Positions 47,501-60,992 of a stretch of 64,000 bases of DNA are shown here, piece after piece. A model generated the notes under the pieces. That model was not told the DNA's origin and did no database searches. It worked only from the letters and a program-made list of their open reading frames with translations. Made by a program: the position numbers and the translations under genes. This stretch comes from Monomorium pharaonis (taxonomy: Eukaryota > Arthropoda > Insecta > Hymenoptera > Formicidae): positions 3,332,501 to 3,396,500 of the forward strand of contig NC_050476.1 in the NCBI RefSeq assembly GCF_013373865.1. The letters are read 5' to 3'. Position 1 is the first letter of the stretch; every line of letters starts with the position of its first letter.

Positions 47501-49947
47501 ACAATTATTCGGGATTTTGTATTTTAAGAATCAGAAGAATTCAAGACTCCAGACTAACAAATAGTTAAAGTTTGATTTGAAATCTAAAACTATGTCTAAA
47601 ATAATTATAAATTATAAATTGTAGTTATAAATCTTAATCCATGAATCATTTCTAAACCTATCCTGTGTTTTAACATTTACGTGAAATTTGTAATTGATTT
47701 ATTTTGAAAAGCCATTTTTCTGCAGTAAAACTGGCAGTTTAATACATTATTTGTAGAATATAAATTATTAGAAACGACCGACCCGCCTTCGCGAATTAAG
47801 TTGTAGAAACGCAAACCGTATAATTCGCGGTTGGAGAGAAATGATATAAACTCCGGCGCGGATCGAGCGCGTTTTGCAGCCATTGCTGACGCGATTGCAT
47901 AAATTCACTGCATAGGCACGAGGCGTAGTAAGTAATAGCTGTAGTACTACGGCGCGTACTATGAGCGGCCGCTAAATGGAAACCTGAATGAAACCTGGGA
48001 GCAATCGTTTCTGCGATTCTAAGCACGGATAAGAAAATGCGCCGATTACGTGGTTGGGAAGAAAAAGGAACAGCGCGGCGTTATTACGTGACGTTACGTG
48101 CACAACACTTTTTTTTTTTCTTTAATTTAACGGACCGTCAACTGTACAGTGATAAAATCTCTTTTATCGGTCGTTTATACATTTTGTATTTACGCGATAC
48201 GGTTTCAGCGAAAATTGCATAATACGATTACTTAATCAATTAGACTCTTTTTTTCTTTTTAAATTTTCATCTTCAATATTTTTATTAAACGGAAATTACA
48301 TTGAAATTAAAAGCGGGAATACCGATAGAAGATAACCGTTTCTACAAGCGTATCCTAGTGCATGCACGATGTTTCAGGCTTTCTTGGAAATAATACTTTT
48401 ATCGCTACACCGTGATCAAAATGCAAAGTATACTTAGAAAGATTTAATTCCGATCGCGCGGTATGTTTCTTCTTTTCTTATTTCCTTACTTTAATGCCAG
48501 AGTTGGAATTACTGGAAACATGCGGAGAATTTGTAATTCGGCGAAAGAAAGTTGTGCACGTACAACGGTGTCCCGGGGTATATAGATCCCTTCGCAGAGT
48601 GTGCAACTTGCAGCGGGATAGTGTCAATTCTCAGATCTTATCTAGTTAATTAAAAGTGACTGCATACATATTAATAGTGTTTACGCAACGTATAGTTTTC
48701 TTACCGAAAATATCTCGCCGGATCCCGGGCAAAGCGGCATTACTCTCGGCGTTTTTGCGTTACAACTGCCGATTATTTCGGTGCCGATTCTCGAAAATAT
48801 TTCCGCGTTGGAGAATTAATGGAGAGGGACGCGCGCGGTGAGGGTCACTGTTTCATTATCCGCGACACAGTAACTCAATCTTTGATTAATTAGATCCGAA
48901 ACGCACACGCGAGCGACGTGTCAGCTAGGGCTGACGGGGCGGGACAAGCGCGCATAATGCGATTCTAATTCATTCACACGCCAGGTGAGAGCGAACCGCA
49001 GCACTGGCGCGGCGTCCCGCCGAAAACAATTTTCTATTATTCGGCTGTCTATCCACGGTCGACACGGTCTTCCTTCCACGGTGGGCGTGCGACGCAGTCG
49101 ATTTATTACCGTAGTGGGCCGCGTCGACGCGTTGAAAATTAATTGCACTATTAATTAGCTCTAATTAACATTATATTAAATTAATTAGTTTATTAAAGCG
49201 ACGTTGTTGCGAACACATATGCGAAACTATTCTTATCGCTATATCGATGTGGACTTGACGAGTGAGAAAGAGAGATGCAAAGAATGTTAATAGCTGCTCT
49301 AAATTTAGCTCTCCAGTTGTGCAAGGTATAAACAATTTTTAATCAATCGGAATGACGAAATTATGCAAAAGAAATAGTGTAGTAATAGTTTCTCTTGGGT
49401 TTCTCGAGCTGTATACGTTGTAATCATTTTTCGTGCAATCTAAGGGAAAGTTACGAAACGTCTCGAGACTGCCGTCTAAAAGCGGAAACTGAAAAAACCA
49501 ACAGGCGTGTACCATGTCACCGTGAGATCCTTTCTATATCATCATTGGTTTCAAATCTACTCCGAGAGAAAGCTAATGTGGAAATGCGATAACGCCAACG
49601 GAAGCTCCGATTCGTCGCGAATCATTTATAAGATTCTTTTCTGAAGATGTCTCATTAAAGTAAAAGTAATTTTTTTGCACTTAAGGTGAAGCTTTAGATA
49701 AATGTGGCTATTCTGGCTTTAAAAAAACTAGAAAAGAGGAGAGTAAAAAGAATTATGGACCGTGATATTTTTGACACTTAATATTTTTTTATCATTATCA
49801 GGGAGAAATTAATTTTTCGAAAAAATTAAGATTCCCGTCCGACGACACCTTTTTGTGTGAAACTTGAACGTCGAGTATCGCCATTAGCTTTCTCGGGCAT
49901 TTTAATACGCGCAAATTGGGTCGATCGGAAGCAGAAGGTGGCGAAGG

Positions 49948-49981
<34 letters not shown>

Positions 49982-49990
49982 TAGAGAGAG
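49948..49990. repeat. (GA)n/(GATA)n compound microsatellite
   Basis: A GA run with interspersed ATAGA units at the edge of the 50.0-51.4 kb GC-rich island. Confidence 0.9.
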
Positions 49991-52399
49991 GTGTGTGCCA
50001 AAGTAGGCGCGCGATTATCCGCCGCGACAATATTGGAGCTAAAAGTCGCTCGGCGTGAGCGGAGCTACGGTCCACACACAGACGCGATTCTGTGTCGCTT
50101 TAAAGCGCCTACAAAATGCGCTCTCATCCGGCGTGACCGCCTTCTCGCACGGCATTGCCAGCCGGCGACGACATTCCTGGGCCTTGGCGGCGTGGGCGGG
50201 CCTTTACGCGCGACATATTTCGCGAATATTACTGCGACTACGTTTCGCCCGGACCATTAGGCCCGGCCGCAAAAAACTCTGCGGGGGAAGGGAGGGAGCT
50301 GCTCGTTACCTCTGGAATGCCGGCCATTGATTCTAGCCGCGGCCGGCATCGAAGTCGAGCGAACGGGCGAGCAACGTGCCTTTCGAAAACCTTTCGGTAC
50401 GCGTGAACGTAGCCCGTGCCAATTGAATGCCCGAGCGAGATAACCATTATCTAGAGTGCGCAATTTCGGGGACGTCGATTCCCTTCCGGCATTCATCCGC
50501 CAGTAAAATCGTGACACGTCACGGAACGTCTCAAATATCGTAGAAGATGTAGATATGAAATCAATATTGAATATATATCTAACGAAAATCACAGTAATTT
50601 AAATATGGATTATAAATCGGAAGAGTGTACTGTGTGTACACAAAAAAAAAGATAATTTAATTAATAGTTGACTTAAGACTAGTCGAGTTAATTTAACGGA
50701 GTAGTATAAGCGTATGTTTGGAGAAGCAGGCATTCGCGCGTACGCACGGAAAAACTCGAGCTCTATACTCGAGATCCGAGTATCTAGACGTAAACACGTG
50801 GTCCTCGGCGCGTATAGACTTTCGGCAAAGTCGGGTTGATCTTCGTACGTAACCCGGGCAACGTCGATAATGAAATCGATGGCGCTCGCGCGGCGTTCGT
50901 CACGGCAGAATTTACGACGACCGTTACGCCGGCTGCAGCGCAATTTCCAGCGCTATTTCGATCCCCCTTTTCTTCCGCGGAACGACGACGATCGCGAAGG
51001 AGTCTGGGCGATACCATCGCTTGCCTTTCGTCGTACGTGCCGTCTGCCGAGGAGCTTTTTCGATCGAGCGCGGCCGCGCGTCCCGACCGATCGTTAAACG
51101 ATAATAAAATCGGATTATAAGCCCCAGCGCCGCCGCGTCCCGAGCACACCGAGCGTGCATTCGCGTCGCGATAAATGTCGGCGCGCTGATTGTACAGTCG
51201 TTCACCCTCATTTATCGCGGCCGGCGTTATTGGTGTCTGACCGTACCCGCCGTTTCTCTTTCTCTTTCCCTATGTCGCGCGCGCGCCGGTAATGATAGCC
51301 GCCGACGATGCTTATCGCGAAAAGAGGGTCAAGTACAAGTTTTACGAGACGCCGCGACGAGCTTGCGCGACACACGGCCGACTTGGCTCTTTTTTTTTTC
51401 CCCTCCCGTTCGGCGAGAGACGTGTGCGGCTATACGGGCGCTCGGTAAATCAGTGGGAATTAAGTATCCTTCATCTCGGGATTAATGACGGGAGTAAAAG
51501 GTAATCCAAACGATACCATTGAACAACGAGTTAAAGGTGTCGTTCGTAAATTACGCTTACAAGTAATGGTAAATAATTATAAAATTGTGGTAATTGTCAT
51601 AAATTGCATCGTAAGTCAACCAGTCAATTCGTCCATTTTATGACTGCAATTTTATTACGACACTTGCGCGGTATTAATGGTATCTTGCATTTAACGTTAT
51701 TAACTGTATGAAAGTAGTTATTCCTACGATACGCTGCGGCATATTATATATATAAGTATATGCTAGAAATACGTTATTTTACGTGAAAAATCAATTTTAA
51801 GTTTTACGAAGGATGAAATAAACGTTATCATCTTCTTGTTCTCGAACAAGAATTTAACCAAGAATGGCGGAGCTGCGGTTGTAATTAAGAGATCGGTTAT
51901 TGGCACAAGGCGTCGTCATCTCCGTGCTCTCAATGCAAACTGCAAGAGTATCGTCCGAAAAACGCAATATTTCGACCAATTGATTTCGAGACGAGCGCTT
52001 GAGCGATTCCGAAATAGGGAAATGGCTCGAGAACATAACGAGAAACTGCATCGTTATGTTTTTGCGGTTGACGAGTTTTCGAGCCAGGGAGACTGCTGGA
52101 GAATGTTTTCCGATTGGCATTGTTTTTATCCCTCGATCGCGATACGAAATGCAAATCTTTTCGATTCACTTTCCTCGTGCGTCTGAATATATTCGGGTAC
52201 GTGTTGCATCTTGTCTCATTAGAGTAAAAAAACAAACAAGGAAAGATGTATATATAGATATTCTCTCTTGAAAACGCATAATATATAAGCTGAAAAGTCC
52301 ATTAGCGAGAGCGCAGAATTCCGAGAATAAATCAATAAATTACTCATAATTATCTATAAATAATTGCCGAATCGGGTTTCCACCGTCTACCTGCGGGTG

Positions 52400-52720
52400 A
52401 CATTTAATCTAGTATCCGAGTGACATTTTGTGCGTTCGATGGGCTCCGGCGGAGGGAGAAGGGGGAGGATAACTGCAATCCTGACCCTGGACCGATGCGT
52501 GGGACACAAAACGGTGCTGTCGTCGCGACGCGGCGGTTGGCCGCAGCGCGGTTTGCGATCGACGGATAGACGGGCGAGCCGAGGACGGGACTGACAGTGG
52601 TCGCAGACGCATAAGCTACATAGTCAGACAGTGAGTGCGGCGCTATTTTCAGTACGCAGCCGACTTGCCTGTCGCGTCCACCACCGCTCGCCAGCCCGAT
52701 CTCGACTCCTCCGCTGCTTA
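52400..52720 (+). promoter_or_regulatory. CpG-rich island with initiator-like word
   Basis: Dense CpG sequence with a TTTTCAGTACGC word (TCAGT at 52649-52653) matching the arthropod initiator consensus. It could be an internal promoter or enhancer RNA start in crp intron 2. Support is composition plus one short motif. Confidence 0.2.
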
Positions 52721-54939
52721 ATCCCGAACTTTCGAGAAGATCGCGCGCTCGAATTGCGTTTTATTTATACTTATTTTTTTTTTTTTTTTTAACGACAGTA
52801 ACGCAAACTATCGACTTTTCGCGCCGCTTATTTTTCTTCTTTCGTAATATTTCTCGAACTCGTTCGAATTACATAAAATATTATACGCTGCATTATCTCC
52901 GTCGAGAATCAAGCGGGACCTCAATTATCATTCGCCAAATAAGAAAGTGACGATGAATCACTCGCATTCCGCGCATTGGAAACAATCCGCGACCGACAAA
53001 ATGGCGCGTCTTACGACCGCGTCTTATGACCTGTTGTATAATCCGTTATCTTGCGAGACCTGCGAAGCTTTTACACTTCTTTTTATTGAGGGCTTTTTAC
53101 CTTCCTATTGCCTCTCCGCCGTACATTCCGCGACACGCGTCGTGCTGACGTGAAACTTTTCGTTCACCGTACGATCGTTTTGCCCCTAACAGCGTGATCG
53201 TTACTGCAATGTCATTGGCTCGAACATCGTTTCTTTTGGAGTATATACGTCTCCTGCGTATCCACGTTTTATCATATTTCCGCCGTAAAAAACTTTATCG
53301 CGTGCATAAAACATACCGTTATTATCACGCGCATTACTTATTTCTTTAGAGATTCTTAAAATATGCAAACTCCGAAGGTGAATTAACGCCTAACGTTATA
53401 TGCTTTAAATTCGCTCGGTTACGTAACCCTGAGCCTGAATTTAATGTAATACCCCGGCGCTATTATACACGTCGAGCCGGGCCATGAAAGAAAAACTGTA
53501 TTTGTCTCGCAATAAGAAATATCGCAACATCTACTTATGAATAACGCGATCGATATGTCCATCATAGAGCGAACTCTTGATGTTCTAGAAGCTCTGATAA
53601 AACGTTCTCGATACATTTTACCGTCGTTTAAATTCTACAACGCGCGGTATAGCCGAAGCAAGAACCTTACCGGCGATACGCCGCGACAGAAGAAGCGTCT
53701 ATCTTCGTGCTTCGATCACGCTTGAGTAACGCCGGCGGCGCAATAAAAAAAATTGTACCCGTCATCCCGGTGAGCTCTCCGTGCCGTACGCATAATTCGA
53801 TACGCTTCTCGTGCAAATGCGATCGCGCATCTGTCCACGATATGTGCATAAATCTTTACGAGTCTGCCGACCGAGAAAGTCAACTGGGGAATCAATTGCG
53901 AATGCATGGGTTATGCTAAGTTACTGTTATTTTCAATCGCTTTCTTTGGTCGTCAATGAGCCGTTTGCTTCACGATTTTGCTTCTAGCTCGGATTTTAGA
54001 AAAATCAGGCACATGCTTTGGTTTCCGGTAATTTATTATATTTTATTGCAAATTATAATTAAAAGTCATAAAATATGCATATGATATAAAACAGCACTGC
54101 CATTATCTTTAATATACCGCGCGTTTCATTGTTACGTATTAAAATATAATTATTAATGAAGGAGGAATGGGAAAATGATTTAGGTAAAAATGTTTTTTAA
54201 CGTCACGATACATATTTTATTTCTAATATTTGAAATAATTATTTTCTGTTCGCGAGATGTCGCGGAGTAACAAAAGAAATTTGCACAGTCGAAGCGCTCT
54301 CGTTATTAGGAAACAAGAACAAGATTAAAGCAATCGAGACAGCTGACTCTCCTTCGCGAAAACGACACGACGTCCTGATTCCATCCGCTTTCAAGGCCGC
54401 GCAAAAAGTCCGAGTACGCCGCAAATGCAACCGCAACGGTACCCGATGCGGCATAGGATGCGATAAGAAGACTCCGCCACCGGTCTTATTTTGTTCCTTC
54501 ATTCTCCCTCTTCGGAAAGCTCGCGCAAAGATAAGAAGCGTGGCGCGACGGAAGATGGAATACGGGGGGGGAAAAAAACCAGTTTCGCGGAGCTGAACTG
54601 GCAGCCTCGTTATTCGAACTCGAACGGAGGAAGGAACGTTGCGCGCGCTTCGGGCTTCTATACTTTGGACAAACCGGCCAACCGGTTTCGTTCATGAACA
54701 TTATTTCGTACGGCAGCCGCGCGAGAGGTGGAGGGGGAGGAGGGGACATCACACAACGGACTTTTTCTTATTCTTCTACGTTTCTCTCGTCAACGTTCGA
54801 TGGTTCCCTCCCGGCGAAATATTCTGGGATGTTACACATACGATGGATTCGCACGGTAGGATTAACCGGACCTTATTTTTCCGTCAAATGCGTTTCTGGA
54901 TTAAACTGATCTTTTTAAGCTAAGAGAAAAATAAGACGC

Positions 54940-54967
54940 GCAATATTATTATATATTATAATATTGC
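54940..54967. repeat. AT-rich perfect inverted repeat
   Basis: GCAATATTAT and ATAATATTGC are exact reverse complements around an 8-nt TATATATT loop. Confidence 0.8.
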
Positions 54968-55549
54968 ATTATGTTCATGTGCATTATGAAATCTTCCGAA
55001 TTTTTAATCGCAGTTTATTCACAGTTACGTGAAAAAATGCGTACGCGATTCGTCTTGCATTAAATGCATTAAAACAATTAATTGCTAGTATTTCTTTTCT
55101 AAGACCGCGCAGAGATTGCTGTCGTATTTCTTAATTAATAATCATAATCTTAACATTTAGCTCTAAGATCACAAGACACATTCACGAACGATGTACGATA
55201 TATATTGTATATATCACAGATGAAGTAACAGAGACACTCGAGATGAGAGGATGCGATGTGTATATACATTAATACATCAAAGAAATATTTATTCGTAGCT
55301 CGATCTCTCATGAACTAACATTCACGTTCATTACTTAAACATGTTTAATTAACAGTCGTGATGAAAGTCATGGTGGTATAAAAAGCGCATATTTTTTCGT
55401 TGGCAGTTAAACTTTTTTAATTTTAGAGAATAAAAAATATTTTTCAATAGTAATGAATATTTGAAATATTGCAATATACGAAACACGTACATTTTCTCTT
55501 TCCTTCGGTGCAATTTGCGTTTGACTTGTACGCGATATCCACTCTCGCG

Positions 55550-56050
55550 GATTCTGAAGTCGGTCGGTCGGTCGGTCGGTCGTGCGTTCGAGATATAATA
55601 ATAGCAGCAACGTGGCGGCGCCGGCCGCGCTGTCGCCGCGATTCGGGAAGTATACGTACGTTTGAATTTACTACGGACGTCGATAGCGATCGCGGCCATT
55701 AGCACACAATCTCTCACCGGCGCACTGCGTGCACGTGTGCGCGTGCACGTACGTTATGCTCCGTCGAGAGGCAGCGCGTATGGCTCCGCTCGTAAAAGGC
55801 CGGCCGGGGGGCTAAAGCAAGGCGCGGTGCGGTGCGGCGTGAGGCTCGCGCGTCTGTTCTCGCCACTTTTATGAATGAATGCAGTTCGAGTGGGCGTGCA
55901 TAGCTGTGACTGCGCCTCCGCGTGCGCGCCGCGCCGCACCGGTGTGTGCGCGCTTCCGTCTATCGCGTACGCACGAGCGAGCCCCGAGAGAGAGCCATCG
56001 CGCCGATTGACCGACCGATCGTCGCGAGATACGCGCGATGACACGCATTC
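55550..56050. promoter_or_regulatory. CpG-rich island in crp intron 2
   Basis: A GC- and CpG-dense block with GTGCACGTGTGC-type E-box words (CACGTG about 55732) and no credible coding frame. It may be an internal regulatory region; nothing beyond composition and the E-box supports this. Confidence 0.25.
55559..55582. repeat. (GGTC)n microsatellite
   Basis: Six GTCG/GGTC tetramers at the start of the CpG-rich island at 55.5-56.1 kb. Confidence 0.9.
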
Positions 56051-58389
56051 TAAGTTGTCGCCGTGTCCTTGCGTAGATAATCAGCGTGAATGATTAGTGG
56101 TCGGATGAAAGATGCCGAGCTCATTGCCCCATCCGGAAGATGATTTCATCGCGCGTCGACCTCGCTCGCATATTCTTCCTCGATGTGTTTGACCTGCGTT
56201 ATGCTTAAATTTTTTTTACGACGTATTAGATGACAAGGTGCAAGCAGTTGAAGAAGGAGAGCTCGAGGTTTCTATCTGAACTGTTCAATTTTGCATATTA
56301 AAACATATTATCTAAAAAAAAAAGTTCTCCCCAAGAGCGCAGCTTTTCTTTTTTAAATTAAATCAAGATAATAAAGATATTATCTACTCTCGTCTGTAAA
56401 GTTTAATTTGCGGAAAGATCCTCATGTTCAATCGCTTGCACGATGAAGCGGTAATAGTTCGTTTCGTCTACTAATTGAAGGTTTTAGCACCCGTCGGGAG
56501 ACCGCCGGGTAATGCTCGGTCGAGAGAACGTCGTCGGGGCTTTGCGCCCTCGCTCAATTTTCCCCGGGCAAGAGCTCTCGGAAGGGAGCACGCAGGAGAG
56601 ACAGTCACCCGCCCTCGCGCGCGCCAAGACCGACGACGGGCTCGCTCATCATAGGTTTTAAACGACCGTCGTAAATCACGGCGGGACAGTCTTAAGAATC
56701 CCTTTTTTTTTTTTTTCTCTTAACTCGCCGACTTGTCCGACGTGTGGACGCGCGGATCCGGTCGTGTGGGCCGCTTCTCGTAAATCGAGATCGGCGGCTC
56801 GACTTTGCGTGCCTGACTGGTTTCGTCCACCCGAGTACGCGTGTAAACGTATCGTGGAAACCGTTCATGGATACGATCGAGCTTGTCTCGCCATAAATGT
56901 ACTGGCCCGCGCGAGTATTTGTCACATTGCCGTCTAAGTTTCGAGCGGAAACATGATAGAATTTAGAGCTATCACAGAAACGAAGCCAATTTTAATTGGA
57001 TTTAGTAAGGAAAATTTTCATGGCTTTTGACTTTAGAAAGAAATACCGTAATACTTTTTTTTCGATGTGTAATGTATTGTTAGACGCATTGATTGCCCAT
57101 TTGATATATTGAGAAAAGTATTTGTTAATAATAAGCTTTAGAAATAATTAAATGTTTGATTAATATAACGAAATTTAGTAATGCATATGCTTTGTTGATT
57201 ATAATAAACAAACGGCTACTAAATATTATATTTTTTATATTAATGGAATATTGAATTAAATTTACTTCACTAAAGCTTTAGTAACTATCATCTAGATTTA
57301 ATTATTTCTTCATTCTTACTTACGGCGATCTTCATCTCGATTGACTTTTTATTTTGCAAATTTTTCGAAATTCTTGCTGTGTTAATTTCTTAAGTATCTG
57401 AAACTGCATCCTGGAAGTCGATATAAGCAGATTAATTCGTGTCTTCCTCGGCCTCGCGAAACGGAAATCTAATCCCCATGTAATTCGATGTAATTGTAGA
57501 TATGATTAGATAGCGTATAATCACGCGAATACATCATAAAAAGCGTTAATTATATTTTTACAATATTTGTAAGTAGAAATACAAGGCGGGTTCTAATCCC
57601 TCGGAGCTCTCGAGTTAAAACTCGTTTTATATTCCTACTTTTGTAGTTGAACAATTTTTCATATGTCTTTTGCATTTATTTATTTTATTCTTTTTTCATA
57701 ATAGTCGCTTTAAGCACTTTAACAATAACTATATAATTTTTAGAAATTGAAGTAGCATTATGTTAATTGGAAAATTATCATTCCCTTTAATTTATTGCAA
57801 AAGTATCGGGCCATTGGGAAGATAAAGAATTACGATTATCCGTTTGTTCATTTCTTATTCACATAACATTAGTACAGCAGAATCGAAATGAAGCCGTAAA
57901 ATGCTCAATTAATTTCGCAATCCATTATGTGACGTGAATACTTAAAACGTCCGAGTCACTAATTCTAACTTCGAATATTAGTGGTCTATGCGTTGTATTC
58001 TTTTTCGCGATATTAATCGCTCGAGGAAAATTATTTCATATCAATAAGTTCGGCAGCGATTGCTGTACCGCAAGTTTCTTCAACAAGTTTTGAAAAAACG
58101 TGCTAAAAATTCTGCACGTTATAGCAAAAATGTACATTTTGTGTGTGTGTATACATAGAAATCGAATGTTCGCTCGAACGATACGAGTGACGTACAAATT
58201 GCCCGATGCTTTAACGCAGAAAAGCGAACAAATACGATGAAAGCGTACAAACGAGTTATCGTTTTCCTGATTAATCGACCAAAACGAATAAGCCAATAAC
58301 AGTTTAATCGAGTAATCGTTTATTCGCTCGTTTAATTACTCGGTCGAGTAGAGTGCGCACGCGGACCTGATCGGCGCTTAATACTCGCC

Positions 58390-58409
58390 GCGCGCGCTCG
58401 AGCGCGCGC
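58390..58409. repeat. Perfect GC-rich 20-bp palindrome
   Basis: GCGCGCGCTCGAGCGCGCGC is its own reverse complement, centred on CTCGAG, and lies in alternating purine-pyrimidine DNA with potential to form Z-DNA. Confidence 0.9.
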
Positions 58410-59082
58410 CCAAATTTTAATGCCCGCCGTGTACCATTAACGTAAAGTACAAGTCCATTACGAGATCATCGGAAATGCTCGCATCGATCGTTTCGTATGC
58501 CGGACATTAAAGAGGATCTTTTTTAATCGACATATTTTTTTGTCCGGCGCAAAGAGCGATCGACAAGCCGATCGCTTTTCGAGAGATAGCGACCTCAATT
58601 AATTAAACCGGCCTAATTGACGCGACGCTCACACGCGCGCCCGCGCGCGCGCACGTACGATCGAATTGCCGGGCGATATATTATTTATCGATAACGCGCT
58701 AATTGCCCCGCCACGAATGAGAACAAACGTGAATGTATATCCTCGCGCCGTTCGCGTCGCACGCGCGCCGCCTATTTTCTAATTTCCCCCGATTCAATTA
58801 CTCCTCCCGAGAGGCATCACGATCTAATCGTGTTATCTCATTTTCGCACGTCCCTCCCTCGCCCTCTCCGACGTAGCGGACGCGGCTCGTTCGTTTGTTG
58901 ATTCCTTTTTTCCCCCAGCCCCCGGTTGTTTTGTCTTACGTAACGCGGAATGCTGCACGCGCGTGGGCCGACTCGGGGTAAAAAGGACGAAAAGAGAAGA
59001 CGAGGAGAAGCAGATCCGTGCAACGATGGGGCGGAATGTTTCTCGGGCTGTGGCGGCTTAGCCGAGCGTAATAAAAATAAAA

Positions 59083-59118
59083 AGAGAGAGAGAGAGAGAA
59101 AGAGAAAGAGAAAGAGAG
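59083..59118. repeat. (GA)n microsatellite
   Basis: A GA run interrupted by AAAG units in a purine-rich stretch of the 58.3-59.5 kb island. Confidence 0.85.
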
Positions 59119-59542
59119 GCCAGGACAAGAGGTGGCGGCGGTGGTGGTCGACGAAGAGGAACAAGAGGAGATATCCCATGCCTTCTCATTCACGCTGCTG
59201 CGGAGGCAGCGTTTCTCCCTGTTCAGTGAGACGGCTAATAATACCTTCTTCTTGTGCAACATTTTCTTCTCTGGCCGCTTCCTGCGCGAAATAGAGTCGC
59301 GGTGTATAGGTGACCGCGTCGCTTCCTCCACTCGAAGTCTCGACTTCGTCCAGGAATTCAGGAATTCCGTTACGGGTCGCGCGGACGCGCGCGCAAGTTC
59401 TCGCCTCCGGAGCAGAATCTCGCTCGCGATCTCCGGAACAGTTTCCGCTCTGTTAGCCGCGCGTCTTCGCCCGTAGATGAGATCCCGGAGCGGTGTGTTT
59501 AACGTTATTTGTCGAATGACCGACCAATTTTTTTTTTAAACC

Positions 59543-59570
59543 AAAAAAAGGAATATATTTTCCTTTTTTT
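59543..59570. repeat. A/T-rich hairpin
   Basis: AAAAAAAGGAA and TTCCTTTTTTT are perfect 11-bp arms around a 6-nt loop. Confidence 0.75.
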
Positions 59571-60969
59571 ATGTACAGTCTTCTTATTTATATTTAATAA
59601 CAATACAATAATATAATACAATTGTCTAATGAAGTATTGATATAACGATAAAGCGATTTAACTTAACGGAATAAGAATAAATTAAGATATGTTGTAGATA
59701 ACTTAATTTCACAAAATTGAAGTAGAGCAGATTTTTATGTTATTTTTTATAGATTTTTAAAATAGATTTTTATATTACGAAATAAATTTTAGTGAAAATG
59801 TATTTCCACAACCGTGTATATTAATATGGAAACGAGTGCGAAATATGAGGATGTTATGATAGAAATGACACACTTTTATTATATTGAACGATAGTTACGA
59901 GAAATAGCTGCGAAGCGATGAAAACATTATTAAGAAGAGCTAGAAGAGCAGCTCGGGGCTTTATCGATGCGCGATGAATTATTTATCGAAAGTGATACGT
60001 ACGCCTGAAAGTAGAGCTTTTCTTCGGCACTAGCCCGATCTCTCATTCTAAAATGCAGGGGTATAATCTTCTAGGAAAGAGATCTTTCCCGTCGTCAGGG
60101 AATAAGTTACTCGTTTATTCGCGAACGAGATTTTCCTCTTGTTGCTAATAGGACATCCAAATACTCTCTCTTTCTCCGTGCTCCGTGAGAGATCGGTCGA
60201 CACTCGGAACTAACACTAGCTTCTCCGAATCGCCGACAGTGAAAGAGAAAGATAGTCTTGGGTCTGCTCGCAGTTAATCGTAATGCACCAAGAGGAAAGT
60301 AACGCGCGCGCGCGCACGCGGTCGTACACATACATACGCTCTCGCGCGATAAGATCACTCCTTCGCTCGCCGTTTGCGCGATTACTCGGGCCCGCGCTCG
60401 TGGATTATCTGACAAGAACCTCGCGCGCAGAGTTATGCGTATCGCTCACGCCCAGTCCATGAATTGTATCTTTATCCCGCTGCCGGAAGTCTGGCTGATA
60501 TCGATGCGGCGGCGCGGTCAGCGTGTTCTGTTCCCGTGACGTTTACGTCCTCGCGATGAAGCGAGACGAAAGATCGGGGCAGGCTAATGAAGTCGAAACA
60601 AATGCTATCTTTACGACGAATGTATGTAATATACGTGGGCCTGCGGGGATACGAAAACACCTCCCGGTGCCATCCCCAATGGGAAGGATCGCCGCGAAAT
60701 TGTTTCGTTGATTTATGACGCGCAATCAACCGGAACACTTTCACCAATAGGGACAACGTATAGTCTTTTATCTATTTTCTTCTTATCAAGTAGAAATTCG
60801 ATTAAATTTTGAATTGACTTTTGAGACGAAAATCTTACGCGCAAAGATAATTTGTAAAAACGCTCTTTTATATATTTAACAATTTATTTGAATTACAAGG
60901 AGCAAAGTTAAATTTCAGGGCATACTTCTGAAAATATTAATAGTCATTAATTTTCTTCTTATACGTATC

Positions 60970-60992
60970 TTCACATATTAATAATATGTGAA
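60970..60992. repeat. Perfect short inverted repeat
   Basis: TTCACATATT and AATATGTGAA are exact reverse complements with a 3-nt AAT loop. Confidence 0.8.

Noticed and set aside
51836..52186. 116-codon frame in intron 2
   Set aside because: It starts at TTG, overlaps equally long frames on the other strand and shows no motif.
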